Shown here: in pieces, positions 26,718-36,061 of the stretch
How the letters are laid out: every line of letters begins with the position of its first letter
Position numbering within the stretch: the stretch's first letter is position 1
NCBI GenBank assembly: GCA_017505535.1
Contig: JAFVPD010000014.1
Location: 42,775 to 106,774, forward strand
Length of the DNA stretch: 64,000 nt
Direction of reading: 5' to 3'
Source: Muribaculaceae bacterium
Lineage (GTDB): Bacteria; Bacteroidota; Bacteroidia; Bacteroidales; Muribaculaceae
The notes under the pieces: generated by a model
What the model saw: the letters and a program-made list of their open reading frames with translations, nothing else
Told to the model about the DNA's origin: nothing
Databases searched by the model: none
Made by a program: the position numbers and the translations under genes

Positions 26718-27562
26718 TGGATATATTACAGTCAATTATTATTGCTATAGTTGAGGGTCTCACTGAGTTCCTCCCGGTATCATCGACCGGACACATGATA
26801 ATTGCTCAAAATCTTTTAGGCGTTGAGAGTACTCCGTTTGTCAAAGCGTTTACTTTTATAATTCAGTTTGGCGCTATTCTGTCGGTAGTGTGGCTCTATT
26901 GGAAAAAGTTTGTACAACTCAATAATCAGCCGATTCCCGAAGGAACCCCTCTGCTACGACGCCTCATCATTAGATATGATTTCTATTGGAAACTTTTCAT
27001 TGCATTCATTCCGGCGGCAGTGTTTGGCCTATTGTTCAGTGATGCCATCGATCAAATGCTTGAAAAAGTGTGGGTTGTTGCGGTAACTCTCGTTATAGGC
27101 GGTATATTTATGTTGTTTTGTGATAAAATATTCAATAAAGGGAGTGAAGATACCAAGCTTACAGAGAAACGCGCCCTCATGGTTGGTCTCTTCCAATGTA
27201 TTTCAATGATTCCGGGGGTCTCTCGCTCAATGGCGACTATTGTGGGCGGTATGGCTCAAAAGATGACTCGCAAGGCAGCTGCCGAATTCTCGTTTTTCTT
27301 GGCAGTTCCAACAATGTTTGCAGCAACAGTCTATAAGATGTTTTCGTTGTATAAAGACCACGGCTCTGAGATTTTTATGGATAATCTCTACGTCCTCATA
27401 ATTGGTAATGTTGTGGCATTTATTGTAGCTGTTTTGGCTATTAAGTTTTTCATAAGTTTTGTGTCAAAACATGGGTTTAAAGCATTTGGGTGGTACCGCA
27501 TCATTGTGGGATCAGCGATACTCATAATGCTTGCTTGTGGCATGAATCTTCAAATAATGTAA
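26717..27562 (+). CDS. uppP: Undecaprenyl-diphosphatase
   Basis: Recycles the lipid carrier undecaprenyl pyrophosphate to the monophosphate for cell-wall synthesis; also gives bacitracin resistance. The 281-residue inner-membrane protein has both active-site motifs: [16 protein letters not shown] (about 13-28) and [10 protein letters not shown] (about 168-177). It has about eight membrane segments. It is translationally coupled to the DUF3098 gene and followed by truB after 12 bases. Confidence 0.96.
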   Translation: MDILQSIIIAIVEGLTEFLPVSSTGHMIIAQNLLGVESTPFVKAFTFIIQFGAILSVVWLYWKKFVQLNNQPIPEGTPLLRRLIIRYDFYWKLFIAFIPAAVFGLLFSDAIDQMLEKVWVVAVTLVIGGIFMLFCDKIFNKGSEDTKLTEKRALMVGLFQCISMIPGVSRSMATIVGGMAQKMTRKAAAEFSFFLAVPTMFAATVYKMFSLYKDHGSEIFMDNLYVLIIGNVVAFIVAVLAIKFFISFVSKHGFKAFGWYRIIVGSAILIMLACGMNLQIM

Positions 27563-27574
27563 TACTCAATCTCT

Positions 27575-28297
27575 ATGTTTGACCCGTTAAAAGGCGAAAT
27601 ATTATATATTGACAAACCATTGCATTGGACCTCTTTCGATGCCGTAAAACGTGTGCGTGGAACTCTCACACGACGCCTCGGCGTTAAGCGTTTGAAGGTT
27701 GGCCATGCCGGCACTCTCGACCCCTTGGCAACAGGGGTGATGATTGTGTGCACAGGAAAAGCCACAAAAGATATTGACAATCTTCAAGCAGGAGTGAAGG
27801 AGTATATTGCGACAATGGCTCTCGGTGCCACAACTCCGTCGTTTGATTTGGAAACTCAGATTGATGCTACATATCCCACTGAGCACATAACTCGTGAACT
27901 CGTTGAGAAGACTCTGCTTGATTTTGTTGGCGAAATCCAGCAAGTGCCACCGGCATTTTCGGCTTGCAAGGTTGATGGTAAACGAGCTTATAAAATGGCT
28001 CGAAAAGGCCAAGAAGTGGAACTGAAGCCAAAGTTGCTCGTCATTGATGAATTGGAACTGATGGAGTATGCTCAAAATTCATTAACGGTGCGTGTTGTAT
28101 GTAGTAAAGGGACCTATATCAGAGCATTGGCGCGTGATATCGGTCAGGCGCTTGGTTCAGGTGCTCACCTCACAGCCTTGAGACGTACAAGAGTGGGAGA
28201 GGTGACGATTGACCGTTGCATGCAAGTCGAGGAGATGATTCAGATGCTAAATTCTATTGATATAGTGATGCCTCAAGACGATAACAAAAAAGATTAA
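27575..28297 (+). CDS. truB: tRNA pseudouridine(55) synthase
   Basis: Makes pseudouridine 55 in the T-loop of all elongator tRNAs. The 240-residue length fits a short bacterial TruB without the extended PUA tail. The catalytic aspartate lies in [17 protein letters not shown] (about residue 49). [17 protein letters not shown] and [31 protein letters not shown] are further family motifs. The context, uppP before and queA after, is typical of Bacteroidales. Confidence 0.96.
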   Translation: MFDPLKGEILYIDKPLHWTSFDAVKRVRGTLTRRLGVKRLKVGHAGTLDPLATGVMIVCTGKATKDIDNLQAGVKEYIATMALGATTPSFDLETQIDATYPTEHITRELVEKTLLDFVGEIQQVPPAFSACKVDGKRAYKMARKGQEVELKPKLLVIDELELMEYAQNSLTVRVVCSKGTYIRALARDIGQALGSGAHLTALRRTRVGEVTIDRCMQVEEMIQMLNSIDIVMPQDDNKKD

Positions 28298-28320
28298 TCA
28301 AAAAAATAAATATAATAACG

Positions 28321-29370
28321 ATGAAATTATCTCAGTTTAAATTCAAATTGCCCGAAGAACTGATTGCTCAAGAACCTGCTGAGCAACGTGATGAGTCGCG
28401 ACTTATGGTATTGAACCGTAAGACGGGCGAAATTCAACACCTCATTTTCAAAGATGTAATCAATTTCTTTGATGATGGTGATGTGATGGTGTTTAATGAC
28501 ACGATGGTGTTCCCGGCTAAGTTGGACGGCAATAAGGAGAAAACAGGTGCGCGCATCGAAGTGTTCCTTTTGAGAGAACTGAATATCGAGCACAAACTAT
28601 GGGACGTTTTGGTGGAGCCCGCACGCAAAATCAGAATCGGAAACAAACTTTACTTTGGCGAAGACGAGTCAATGGTGGCCGAAGTTATTGATAATACAAC
28701 ATCTCGTGGTCGCACTTTGCGATTTCTCTACGATGGTAGCCACGAGGAGTTTAAATCGGCATTGTTTAGCTTAGGTCAAACCCCACTACCCGACTATATC
28801 AAGCGCGAGCCGGTTGAGGACGATGTCACTCGCTATCAATGTATCTTTGCACGTAATGAGGGCGCGGTTGTTGCTCCGGCAGCAGGGTTGCACTTTAGCC
28901 GTGAATTGCTCAAACGTCTTGAAATTAAGGGTGTTGACCAAACTTTCCTTACATTGCACTCCGGATTGGGTAATTTCCGCGAAATTGATGTGGAAGACTT
29001 GACCAAACACCGCATGGATTCAGAACAAATGGAGGTCTCTCAGCAATTGGTGGATCGTGTGAATCGTGCCAAGGACGAGGAACGTCAAGTTTGTGCAGTA
29101 GGCACTTCTGTGCTTCGTGGTATTGCAAGTGCAGTGAGCATGGGTGGACACATGAAAACCTACTCGGGTTGGACCAACAAATTTATTTTCCCGCCCTATG
29201 ATTTCTCGGTAATCACCTCTCTCATTAGTAACTTCCACCTGCCATACTCTACCATGCTCATGATGGTGGCTGCATTTGGCGACTACGACAAGGTGATGAA
29301 TGCCTATGATGTGGCAGTGAAAGAGAAATATCGTTTTGGCGCTTATGGCGACGCAATGCTAATAATTTAA
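28321..29370 (+). CDS. queA: S-adenosylmethionine:tRNA ribosyltransferase-isomerase
   Basis: Adds the epoxycyclopentane-precursor ribosyl group from SAM to preQ1 in tRNA, the penultimate queuosine step. The 349 residues show all family blocks: [20 protein letters not shown] near the N-terminus, [12 protein letters not shown] (about 57-68), [12 protein letters not shown] (about 151-162), [40 protein letters not shown] and FIFPPYDF. It lies 23 bases after truB and just before a DUF2148 gene. Confidence 0.97.
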   Translation: MKLSQFKFKLPEELIAQEPAEQRDESRLMVLNRKTGEIQHLIFKDVINFFDDGDVMVFNDTMVFPAKLDGNKEKTGARIEVFLLRELNIEHKLWDVLVEPARKIRIGNKLYFGEDESMVAEVIDNTTSRGRTLRFLYDGSHEEFKSALFSLGQTPLPDYIKREPVEDDVTRYQCIFARNEGAVVAPAAGLHFSRELLKRLEIKGVDQTFLTLHSGLGNFREIDVEDLTKHRMDSEQMEVSQQLVDRVNRAKDEERQVCAVGTSVLRGIASAVSMGGHMKTYSGWTNKFIFPPYDFSVITSLISNFHLPYSTMLMMVAAFGDYDKVMNAYDVAVKEKYRFGAYGDAMLII

Positions 29371-29380
29371 TTTGCTAAAA

Positions 29381-29914
29381 ATGATTATCAACGAACGAGA
29401 AAAACGTCATGAACAAGTGATTGCCGCAGCCTCTCAAATGATGACTGCTGCACGCACGGCTCCCAAGGGTAAAGGTGTTGACATCATTGAAATTGCAATT
29501 ATCGAAGGTGATGATATAGAACGCCTTGCTGTTAAAATGGAGCAGATGGTGCTTGAACATGGCATGAAGTTTTTCTTGCGTGATGCTTCCAATATACGAC
29601 AGGCCGAGTGTGTGATGTTGATAGGCTCTCACGACCTTCCTCAAGGACTGAATTGTGCCCATTGTGGATATAATTCCTGCGCCGAAAAGCCCATGTCGGT
29701 GCCTTGTCAAATCAATTCGGTTGACGTGGGTATTGCCATCGGCTCGGCATGTGCCATGGCGGCAGATATGAGATTGGATACGCGAGTATTATTCTCTGCA
29801 GGATTGGCAGCACAGCGGTTGAATATATTAGACGGTTGTAGGCAAGTTTTCGCAATTGCAATCTCCGCATCATCTAAAAATCCATTCTTTGACCGAAAAT
29901 CCCCCAAAGAATAA
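29381..29914 (+). CDS. DUF2148 (ferredoxin-like) protein
   Basis: A protein of about 177 residues from the DUF2148 family, function unknown; it probably holds an Fe-S cluster. The cysteine pattern is visible in LNCAHCGYNSCAEKP (about 87-101) plus CQINSVDVGIAIGSACAMAA. The N-terminus is MIINEREKRHEQVIAAASQM. I chose ATG 29381 over the upstream TTG at 29372 because it begins the conserved segment. It is the last gene of the ftsX operon, with a strong terminator after it. Confidence 0.85.
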   Translation: MIINEREKRHEQVIAAASQMMTAARTAPKGKGVDIIEIAIIEGDDIERLAVKMEQMVLEHGMKFFLRDASNIRQAECVMLIGSHDLPQGLNCAHCGYNSCAEKPMSVPCQINSVDVGIAIGSACAMAADMRLDTRVLFSAGLAAQRLNILDGCRQVFAIAISASSKNPFFDRKSPKE

Positions 29915-29933
29915 AATTAGGAAAATGTGTAGA

Positions 29934-29968
29934 AATAATGTGGCATCATTACGATGCCACATTATTTT
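29934..29968 (+). terminator. Intrinsic terminator of the ftsX-queA operon
   Basis: A 14-base stem (AATAATGTGGCATC / GATGCCACATTATT) with a five-base loop and a T-rich tail on the plus strand. Confidence 0.88.
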
Positions 29969-29970
29969 TG

Positions 29971-29978
29971 TAATTTTG
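29971..29978 (+). promoter_or_regulatory. Promoter -7 element abutting the BASS transporter start
   Basis: TAATTTTG, a full match, ends only four bases before the ATG at 29983. Transcription should begin on or just past that ATG, so the mRNA would be leaderless or translation would start further in. Confidence 0.55.
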
Positions 29979-29982
29979 CAGA

Positions 29983-30894
29983 ATGAATTTAGCTTCTTTT
30001 CGTCGGCGTATTAAGCCCTGGATGCTCCCTATTGCGATGGTTGGGGGTGTGTTCTTTCACGATTTTATTGAGAAAATAGCGTTTTTGTCGCCATATCTCA
30101 TCTTCACGATGTTGCTTATCACGTTTTGTCGCATTGACGTAGGACAACTGCGATTTTCGCGACTTTCGTGGTGGCTTTTGTGTTTGCAGATCGCAGGCTC
30201 AATAGTTGTGTATTTAATAACCCTGCCGTTAGGGTCCACTGTTGCTCAAGCGGCATTCATTTGCGCATTTTGTCCGGTGGCAACAGCTGCCCCGGTTATC
30301 ACGGGTATGCTTGGCGGAAACATTTCGCAGCTTGCGACTTTTTCGGTGTTGAGCAATATTGCCGTAGCTATTCTTGCCCCGATATTGTTTTCCATCATAG
30401 GCGATCAGCCTCAATTGAGCTTTGTAGATTCTTCATTGGCTATATGTTCCAAAGTGTTGCCAATGCTTCTCATACCCCTTCTTCTGGCTATGCTATTGCG
30501 TTGGGCCACGCCCAAGTTTCACGAAGCAATATCGTCGCGACAGTCTGTCTCGTTCTATATTTGGTCGGTAGCATTATTCATTGTGGTGGGCAAAGCTGTG
30601 TCGTTTGTCATGAAAGAGCCATCGGAAAAAATACCCGAGATACTGCTTATAGCTGTATGCTCGGGCATTGTATGTTGTTGTCAGTTTTTCTTTGGGCGCA
30701 AGCTCGGAGGACTATACGGTGACAAAGTTATGGGAGGGCAAGGATTAGGGCAAAAAAACACCATTCTTGCTGTGTGGCTTGCTCTTACCTATCTAAATCC
30801 AATCGCCTCAATTGGTCCGGCGGCCTATGTGTTCTGGCAAAATACCATTAACTCTTGGCAACTTTGGCGAAAGGCTCGCGCGAATCAAATTTAG
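29983..30894 (+). CDS. BASS-family (bile-acid:sodium-symporter-like) transporter
   Basis: A 303-residue inner-membrane protein with about nine to ten hydrophobic segments, from PWMLPIAMVGGVFFHDFI to LTYLNPIASIGPAAYVFWQN. The pattern CPVATAAPVITGMLGGNISQ (about 91-110) matches the substrate-binding crossover of the bile-acid:Na+ symporter-like superfamily. The substrate is unknown; gut bacteria use relatives for organic anions or pantoate-like acids. The next in-frame ATG is at 30022 (MLPIAMV), inside the first helix, so ATG 29983 is preferred despite the very close promoter element. Confidence 0.8.
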   Translation: MNLASFRRRIKPWMLPIAMVGGVFFHDFIEKIAFLSPYLIFTMLLITFCRIDVGQLRFSRLSWWLLCLQIAGSIVVYLITLPLGSTVAQAAFICAFCPVATAAPVITGMLGGNISQLATFSVLSNIAVAILAPILFSIIGDQPQLSFVDSSLAICSKVLPMLLIPLLLAMLLRWATPKFHEAISSRQSVSFYIWSVALFIVVGKAVSFVMKEPSEKIPEILLIAVCSGIVCCCQFFFGRKLGGLYGDKVMGGQGLGQKNTILAVWLALTYLNPIASIGPAAYVFWQNTINSWQLWRKARANQI

Positions 30895-30916
30895 ACAAGC
30901 CCTCAACAGTCACTCC

Positions 30917-31291
30917 TTAGAGCTCAACCTTCCAAAGTCCATGAAGGTTGCAGTATTCATACACTGCGATGGGCTCTCCATTGCATGTGTGATACAATGC
31001 TTCAGGCTTGTCTCCCAAATTAATAAGTGTGCCACCTGTTGCAGTTTCAACGTAGATGAACGATATGTGATGCTCGGGCAACATTGGGTGTGCAACACTT
31101 CCAACCTCAATCTTTAAAGTATTCTCATCAATGCGAGTAACAACGGGAACATGTTTTTCGGCGCTTGCGTCAACAGTATTAGCAACAAGTTCTTTCATGT
31201 TTTCGCCACAGCATTGAACAGGCACGTTAGCGTCAACAACTTTCACGATTACATTTCCACAATGATTGCATTTAAAAAATTTAGTAGCCAT
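30917..31291 (-). CDS. Superoxide reductase (desulfoferrodoxin)
   Basis: Reduces superoxide to hydrogen peroxide without making oxygen; a key defence in anaerobes. The N-terminal rubredoxin-like iron site has FFKCNHCGN and QCCGENM. The catalytic square-pyramidal iron site has the histidines of EKHVPV and HPMLPEHHISF and the cysteine of EYCNLHGLW, the usual order. The total is about 124 residues. The frame has an earlier ATG (31300), but MATKFFKC is the family start. The catalase gene lies divergent, so both steps of oxygen detoxification are side by side. Confidence 0.94.
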   Translation of the reverse strand: MATKFFKCNHCGNVIVKVVDANVPVQCCGENMKELVANTVDASAEKHVPVVTRIDENTLKIEVGSVAHPMLPEHHISFIYVETATGGTLINLGDKPEALYHTCNGEPIAVYEYCNLHGLWKVEL

Positions 31292-31342
31292 AGTTTTCAA
31301 TATTAGATATTATACAAATTTATTTTCTTAATTTTTATACCA

Positions 31343-31373
31343 CAAAGTTACATCTCAATTTCAATTAATGCAA
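31343..31373 (-). promoter_or_regulatory. Promoter of the superoxide reductase gene
   Basis: Minus strand: TTG, exactly 20 bases, TAACTTTG (31343-31350). It lies about 52 bases upstream of the start codon. Confidence 0.7.
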
Positions 31374-31458
31374 CAGATAAAAACTATAATGTCATAGAAA
31401 AAACATATAGTTGCAACCGATATGGTCTCATTGACAAAAGAAAAGTCTCAGATTATCA

Positions 31459-31505
31459 AACTTTAAGACTGTGAACTTTAAGTGAAAAAATGTTGTTCTT
31501 AAAGT
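31459..31505. promoter_or_regulatory. Repeated motif upstream of catalase, possible operator
   Basis: AACTTTAAG occurs at 31459-31467 and again at 31474-31482, 15 bases apart; CTTAAAGT at 31498-31505 is the inverted form. The cluster sits 40-85 bases upstream of the catalase ATG, where a peroxide sensor could bind. No standard -7 element was found for this gene. The identity of any regulator is not shown. Confidence 0.4.
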
Positions 31506-31544
31506 GAGATATAACACATATTTATCCACTTAATCTTACCTACA

Positions 31545-32999
31545 ATGAACAACAAGAAATTGACGGCAGCCAATGGACGACCTATTGCCGATAATCAAAA
31601 CACCCAAACTGCCGGGGTGCGTGGTCCTGTTTTAATGCAAGATCCTTGGTTTTTGGAAAAGCTTGGACATTTTGACCGCGAAGTAATTCCCGAAAGACGT
31701 ATGCATGCAAAAGGCTCCGGGGCTTTTGGTACGTTTACTGTCACGCATGATATTACCCAATACACTCGTGCTGCGATATTTAGCGAAATAGGGAAAACAA
31801 CCGAATGTTTTGTCAGATTTTCAACTGTGGCAGGAGAGCGAGGCGCTGCTGATGCTGAGCGTGATATACGTGGATTTGCCATGAAATTTTATACTGAGGA
31901 AGGAAACTGGGACCTGGTAGGGAATAATACTCCTGTATTTTTCTTGCGCGACCCGCTGAAATTTCCCGATTTAAATCATGCAATAAAACGAGACCCTAAA
32001 ACAAACATGCGTAGTGCCAATAATAATTGGGATTTCTGGACGTTGTTGCCTGAGGCGCTACATCAAATCACAATCACTATGAGCCCTCGTGGCATTCCTC
32101 TTTCGTATCGTCACATGCATGGATTTGGAAGTCACACCTATAGCTTCATAAACAAGGATAATAAACGCACATGGGTGAAATTTCATTTGCGCACTCTTCA
32201 GGGCATTAAGTGTCTTACTGATGAGGAGGCCGCGGCTATTATTGCTTATGATAGAGAGTCGCACCAACGTGACCTCTTCAATAGCATTGAGGCAGGCGAT
32301 TATCCTCAATGGCTATTTCAAGTTCAATTAATGAGTGAGGAACAAGCGCGGAACTATCACATCAATCCGTTTGACCTGACAAAAGTGTGGCCTCATGGCG
32401 ATTTCCCGTTGCACGACGTGGGGATTCTTGAATTAAATCGCAATCCTGAAAATTATTTTGCCGACGTTGAGCAATCGGCATTTAACCCTATGAATATTGT
32501 TGACGGGATAGGATTTTCTCCCGACAAGATGTTGCAAGGAAGGTTGTTCTCCTATGGTGATGCTCAACGATACCGCCTGGGTGTAAATGCCGAACAAATC
32601 CCGGTGAATAGGCCTCGCTGTCCGGTGCATGCATTTCATCGTGATGGAGCAATGAGGGTTGATGGTAACTATGGGGCCGCAAAGGGATATGAGCCAAATA
32701 GTTATGGCGAATGGAAAGATAATCCTGCGCTAAAAGAACCTCCGTTGGCACTTTCAGGTGATGCCTATAATTATGACGAGCGCCAATATGATGACGATTA
32801 TTATAGCCAGCCCGGCGATTTGTTTAGGCTTATGCCCGACGAAGAGAAGCAATTGCTGTTTGAAAATACGGCTCGATCAATGGGCGATGCCGAATTGTTT
32901 ATAAAGCAACGTCATGTGCGCAATTGCTACAAAGCCGACCCTGAATATGGCAAAGGAGTCGCTAGGGCCCTGGGAATTGACCTCCCTTCCGACCTATAA
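31545..32999 (+). CDS. katA: Catalase, monofunctional haem type
   Basis: Breaks down hydrogen peroxide. The 484 residues are of the small-subunit clade. The distal histidine is in [15 protein letters not shown] (about residue 55). The distal Asn lies in [18 protein letters not shown]. The proximal haem tyrosine lies in [14 protein letters not shown] (about 338). NADPH-type core features appear in [16 protein letters not shown] [14 protein letters not shown]. The start ATG begins [17 protein letters not shown], typical of Bacteroides KatB/A. It is divergent from superoxide reductase, whose product is its substrate. Confidence 0.97.
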   Translation: MNNKKLTAANGRPIADNQNTQTAGVRGPVLMQDPWFLEKLGHFDREVIPERRMHAKGSGAFGTFTVTHDITQYTRAAIFSEIGKTTECFVRFSTVAGERGAADAERDIRGFAMKFYTEEGNWDLVGNNTPVFFLRDPLKFPDLNHAIKRDPKTNMRSANNNWDFWTLLPEALHQITITMSPRGIPLSYRHMHGFGSHTYSFINKDNKRTWVKFHLRTLQGIKCLTDEEAAAIIAYDRESHQRDLFNSIEAGDYPQWLFQVQLMSEEQARNYHINPFDLTKVWPHGDFPLHDVGILELNRNPENYFADVEQSAFNPMNIVDGIGFSPDKMLQGRLFSYGDAQRYRLGVNAEQIPVNRPRCPVHAFHRDGAMRVDGNYGAAKGYEPNSYGEWKDNPALKEPPLALSGDAYNYDERQYDDDYYSQPGDLFRLMPDEEKQLLFENTARSMGDAELFIKQRHVRNCYKADPEYGKGVARALGIDLPSDL

Positions 33000-33053
33000 G
33001 GCTTTGAATACATAAACCTTGCTTTTTGCCGTTTAAGGTGAGTGTTGCGTGAT

Positions 33054-33084
33054 TTTGAAATGCAAATCTATTGTTGTAAATTTG
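33054..33084 (+). promoter_or_regulatory. Promoter of the YigZ-family gene
   Basis: TTTG (33054-33057), 19 bases, TAAATTTG (33077-33084), then ATG 18 bases later. Confidence 0.65.
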
Positions 33085-33102
33085 CAAAAAATATAATGCA
33101 AC

Positions 33103-33699
33103 ATGGGCGACACTTTCTACACACTTGAAAATCCCTCAGAGGGTATTTATAAAGAGAAAATGAGTAAGTTTCTCGCTTTTGCTGTTCCTGTGGAAAGTGT
33201 CGCTGAGGCTAAAAGCGTAATTGCTCGCTATCAAAAAGAATATTTTGATGCTCGCCATGTCTGTTGGGCCTATATGCTCGGCGCGTCTCGCACTGATTTT
33301 CAAAGCAATGACAATGGTGAGCCAAGTGGTACGGCCGGGAAACCCATTTTGGGGCAAATCAACTCATTTAATCTCACTAACATCGTTATAGTCGTCGTAC
33401 GATATTTTGGAGGTATAAAATTAGGTACTTCGGGGTTGATTGTGGCCTATCGGGAAGCGGCTCGTGAGGCCATTAACGCCGGAACTATTATAGAATGTCA
33501 CGAAATGGCAGAAGTTTCGTTCACTTTCCCATATCTGTCTATGAACGATGTGATGAGAGTTGTCAAAGATTCCGGTGTGAAGATTGTGGAGCAGACTTTT
33601 GATAACTCTTGTGCGATGGTCCTAAGCATTAGGACCGATTATCTTGACCAGCTATCAGCTCGCCTTGGAGATATAGACGGTGTGACTTTCCGGGATTAG
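33103..33699 (+). CDS. YigZ/IMPACT family protein
   Basis: A 198-residue protein with the UPF0029 N-terminal domain: KFLAFAVPVESVAEAKSVI, DARHVCWAYMLG, NDNGEPSGTAGKPIL and VVVRYFGGIKLGTSGLIVAY, then a DUF1949-type ferredoxin-like C-terminal domain. The family is linked to translation or ribosome stress, but its biochemical role is unsettled. Monocistronic with its own promoter and a terminator that may be shared with a reverse-strand RNA. Confidence 0.92.
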   Translation: MGDTFYTLENPSEGIYKEKMSKFLAFAVPVESVAEAKSVIARYQKEYFDARHVCWAYMLGASRTDFQSNDNGEPSGTAGKPILGQINSFNLTNIVIVVVRYFGGIKLGTSGLIVAYREAAREAINAGTIIECHEMAEVSFTFPYLSMNDVMRVVKDSGVKIVEQTFDNSCAMVLSIRTDYLDQLSARLGDIDGVTFRD

Positions 33700-33737
33700 C
33701 CCAGCGCGATGCTATTTTTTGTTTGTTGAGTATAAAA

Positions 33738-33918
33738 ATAGTGTGACGTCTCGCGATGTCACACTATAAAACCTCGAGGAGAGGTACACATAAATAAATT
33801 AACATAAAACAATCTTTTTATCCTTAAATTGATTTTGATGAGTCTCACGACCTATTGTACAAAATCGTTTTTTCGTATGCTGTTTTTATAGATACTTCAA
33901 ATCTTTTCTGCAAAGTTA
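33738..33918 (-). ncRNA. Candidate small RNA, possible relative of the 36 kb and 41.6 kb RNAs
   Basis: Minus-strand TAACTTTG at 33911-33918 starts a stretch of about 165 bases with no frame. It contains GTTTTATGTTA (33800-33810, identical to part of the two other RNAs), then a small CCTC...GAGG hairpin and a terminator: ATAGTGTGAC/GTCACACTAT (33738-33767) with TTTTT on the minus strand. The order (shared motif, variable hairpin, terminator) matches the others, but the shared motif is short. The rest of this intergenic stretch, 33919-34081, shows nothing else. Confidence 0.4.
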
Positions 33919-34081
33919 ATGCTATATTACAAATGCCGTTGAATCTTTGAGATGCGATATAGACAAAAATAACCTAAATCTATTTTGAATCACATTGAAT
34001 ATTAGAAATATATGCCGATTATTAGTCTATGTAAAATATAGATTTCAATATGGCGGTTTTGCCTGTATTTTAGGGCTCAAT

Positions 34082-35656
34082 TCAAATCTCTTGGTCTCCG
34101 ATTTCTCCGATTTTCATGATGTCAGATTCAAAAGAATCGCGATTTATAGCCCGGCTCTTCATTTTAGTGCGATAGGTGTAGATTGTGTTTAGCGATAGTC
34201 CGGTGAATTGTGAGATTTGAGAATTATCGTTAACGCCAAGGCGCATGAAGGCTAAAATCCTTAGCTCGGTTGAGAGGCCTTTCTTTCCGTCAAGACTAAT
34301 TTGCTTGTCAGATGTAAATAGCCTATTGATTTCATTGATGAAAGTTGGGTATATATTGACGAATGCATCATCAAATATTTCAAAAAATAGTTGTCGTTGC
34401 TCTGTGAGCAGTTTTCCCGATTTGATAGATTGGTATAAATCATCAATCTGGCCTGCTGTTATTTTGCGACCGGCCATACGATTGAACTCTTCAAGACGCT
34501 CAATATATATAGAGCATAAGCTTAGGAAGCGGCTGATATAGGTTTCTTTTACATAGTTTGACTTGGCGAGGGTATTGCGAAGCTCCTCAAGTCTGGTTTT
34601 GCGCCGACGCTGTGCGATGATTACGAAGCATATCACAGTTAGGGCGATAGATAGTAACACAATGAGAATAAACAGCCATGTGAGTTTTCTTTGATCTTGC
34701 TCGCGGAAAGTTTGTGCAATGATGGGGAGAGCTTGAGAGGATTCTATCGCCCTGATGCGAGCTCCCGATTGCACGGCATTATTAAGTGCGAGCATAAGAC
34801 ACGAATAGGCATTTTTGACATCTCCATGGTTGTATAATTTCATTCCAAGCCGTTGAAGGGACGTGGTCTCACGTGTGCCGGCTTTAATATCTGCGAGAGC
34901 CGAGAGTGCAAGATAGTGCATTGATTCTGTTTCATTACCTGAGCTTTCGGCAATAGCTGCACGCAATCCGGCCGCTCGAGCGTATATGTTTTCTGAGAGT
35001 TTGGCGTTTGCGAGAACCTCGTCGAGCAATGCCGATGCGATAACTTTATCTCCTCTGATTACGCTTGCTTGCGCCTCACATATAAGGCGGTCGTTTGTCC
35101 CTGTGGGTATAAATTGCATTAAAGAGTCGGTGTACTGAAGACCACGATTGAGATATTCCTCTTTCAGCCCCGGCAGTTGGTAAAATGATGCTGCGTTAAA
35201 GTATAGTCCGCTTGCAGCTGCATAAAAATGTGTGAGATTTTCGCGATAGACGTGTGATTGTTCGATGGAGTCAATTATTTCAACCCCCTCTTTGACAATT
35301 CCGATAATTGGAAGTATCGCTGCACGCTTTAGTTCAAGTTGTTGGGCTGCTATTGAGTCGTGCCTTGCGCGAGCAATATCAATCCCTTTTTGGTAGTAAG
35401 CTATTGCCGAATCAACATCTACCCCTTTGAGCTCATCTCCTATTTTCCCATAGAGCATCGCCGAAGTCGCATCTTCGTTTGCCATTGCTTTTAATGAGTC
35501 TATATGGGCTAAACGTTGTGATACATATTGCTCGTTGTCGTCAATGGCTTCAATGAGCCACTTGATTGCATCGCTGTATGAAGCGGGCTTTTTGGCGTAT
35601 ATTGATAAGGTGGTTAGCCCTGCAAATAATGTTAAGAGTAAACTACGTAATTTCAT
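34082..35656 (-). CDS. Membrane-anchored TPR/HTH regulator (DUF6377 type)
   Basis: A 524-residue signalling protein: signal-like N-terminus (MKLRSLLLTLFAGLTTLS), a periplasmic tetratricopeptide-like helical region (about 25-320), one membrane helix (TWLFILIVLLSIALTVICFV, about 327-346), then a cytoplasmic coiled part. It ends in a LuxR-like helix-turn-helix (ELRILAFMRLGVNDNS, LSLNTIYTYRTKMKSRA, about 468-508). Such proteins are common in Bacteroidales and are thought to pass periplasmic signals to transcription. The target is unknown; neighbours give no glycan locus. It has a perfect promoter. Confidence 0.85.
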   Translation of the reverse strand: MKLRSLLLTLFAGLTTLSIYAKKPASYSDAIKWLIEAIDDNEQYVSQRLAHIDSLKAMANEDATSAMLYGKIGDELKGVDVDSAIAYYQKGIDIARARHDSIAAQQLELKRAAILPIIGIVKEGVEIIDSIEQSHVYRENLTHFYAAASGLYFNAASFYQLPGLKEEYLNRGLQYTDSLMQFIPTGTNDRLICEAQASVIRGDKVIASALLDEVLANAKLSENIYARAAGLRAAIAESSGNETESMHYLALSALADIKAGTRETTSLQRLGMKLYNHGDVKNAYSCLMLALNNAVQSGARIRAIESSQALPIIAQTFREQDQRKLTWLFILIVLLSIALTVICFVIIAQRRRKTRLEELRNTLAKSNYVKETYISRFLSLCSIYIERLEEFNRMAGRKITAGQIDDLYQSIKSGKLLTEQRQLFFEIFDDAFVNIYPTFINEINRLFTSDKQISLDGKKGLSTELRILAFMRLGVNDNSQISQFTGLSLNTIYTYRTKMKSRAINRDSFESDIMKIGEIGDQEI

Positions 35657-35675
35657 CGTGCCTGATTTTTTGTTG

Positions 35676-35707
35676 CAAAGGTATGAAATTGATGCAAAAG
35701 CAACAAA
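35676..35707 (-). promoter_or_regulatory. Promoter of the TPR/HTH regulator gene
   Basis: Minus strand TTTG (35704-35707), 20 bases, TACCTTTG (35676-35683), both full matches, 19 bases before the ATG. Confidence 0.8.
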
Positions 35708-35867
35708 TATTCATGGTATAATCGTGATGATTTAGTTGATTTTAATCTATATTTCTGTTTTTAGTCATATAGTATAATATTGTCTATATCAGTGCTATAG
35801 ATATGGATATATGTTTGATTTGTCTATATAAATGCTATATTTTGTTTTACGCGGTGAAAAATGCTTG

Positions 35868-36045
35868 TAACTTTGCAGTGCAAACATGGAAAACCAATTC
35901 ATGGTATTGAATTTTTAGGGTTAGTATAGATTGTTAGATTAATGCGAAAAGCATAATAGTAAATGTGTTTTATGTTAGGTTTGATAACCTCGGTAAATCC
36001 GGGTTACGAAATAAAGCCGCTTCGTGAGGAGCGGCTTTATTTCGT
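35868..36045 (+). ncRNA. Candidate small RNA, family copy A
   Basis: Starts after TAACTTTG (35868-35875). It contains two blocks identical to copy B at 41.5 kb: 16 bases at 35912-35927 (TTTTTAGGGTTAGTAT) and 25 bases at 35959-35983 (from GTAAATGTG to AGGTTTG). A variable hairpin (AACCtCGG / CCGgGTT) and a perfect 16-base terminator stem (36006-36045, ACGAAATAAAGCCGCT) with loop TCGTGAGG follow. In copy B the terminator stem has compensating changes (GCCGCT/AGCGGC against GCCACT/AGTGGC). A 10-codon frame near the 5' end is not conserved. The stem may also terminate the Crp-family gene from the other side. Between this RNA and the regulator start (35708-35867) only AT-rich DNA is seen. Confidence 0.6.
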
Positions 36046-36061
36046 TATGGAGGGTAATTGA

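Noticed and set aside
36006..36045. Plain terminator of the Crp-family gene only
   Set aside because: The same stem-loop type recurs at 41621 with a shared upstream core and forward promoter, which a simple terminator would not explain.
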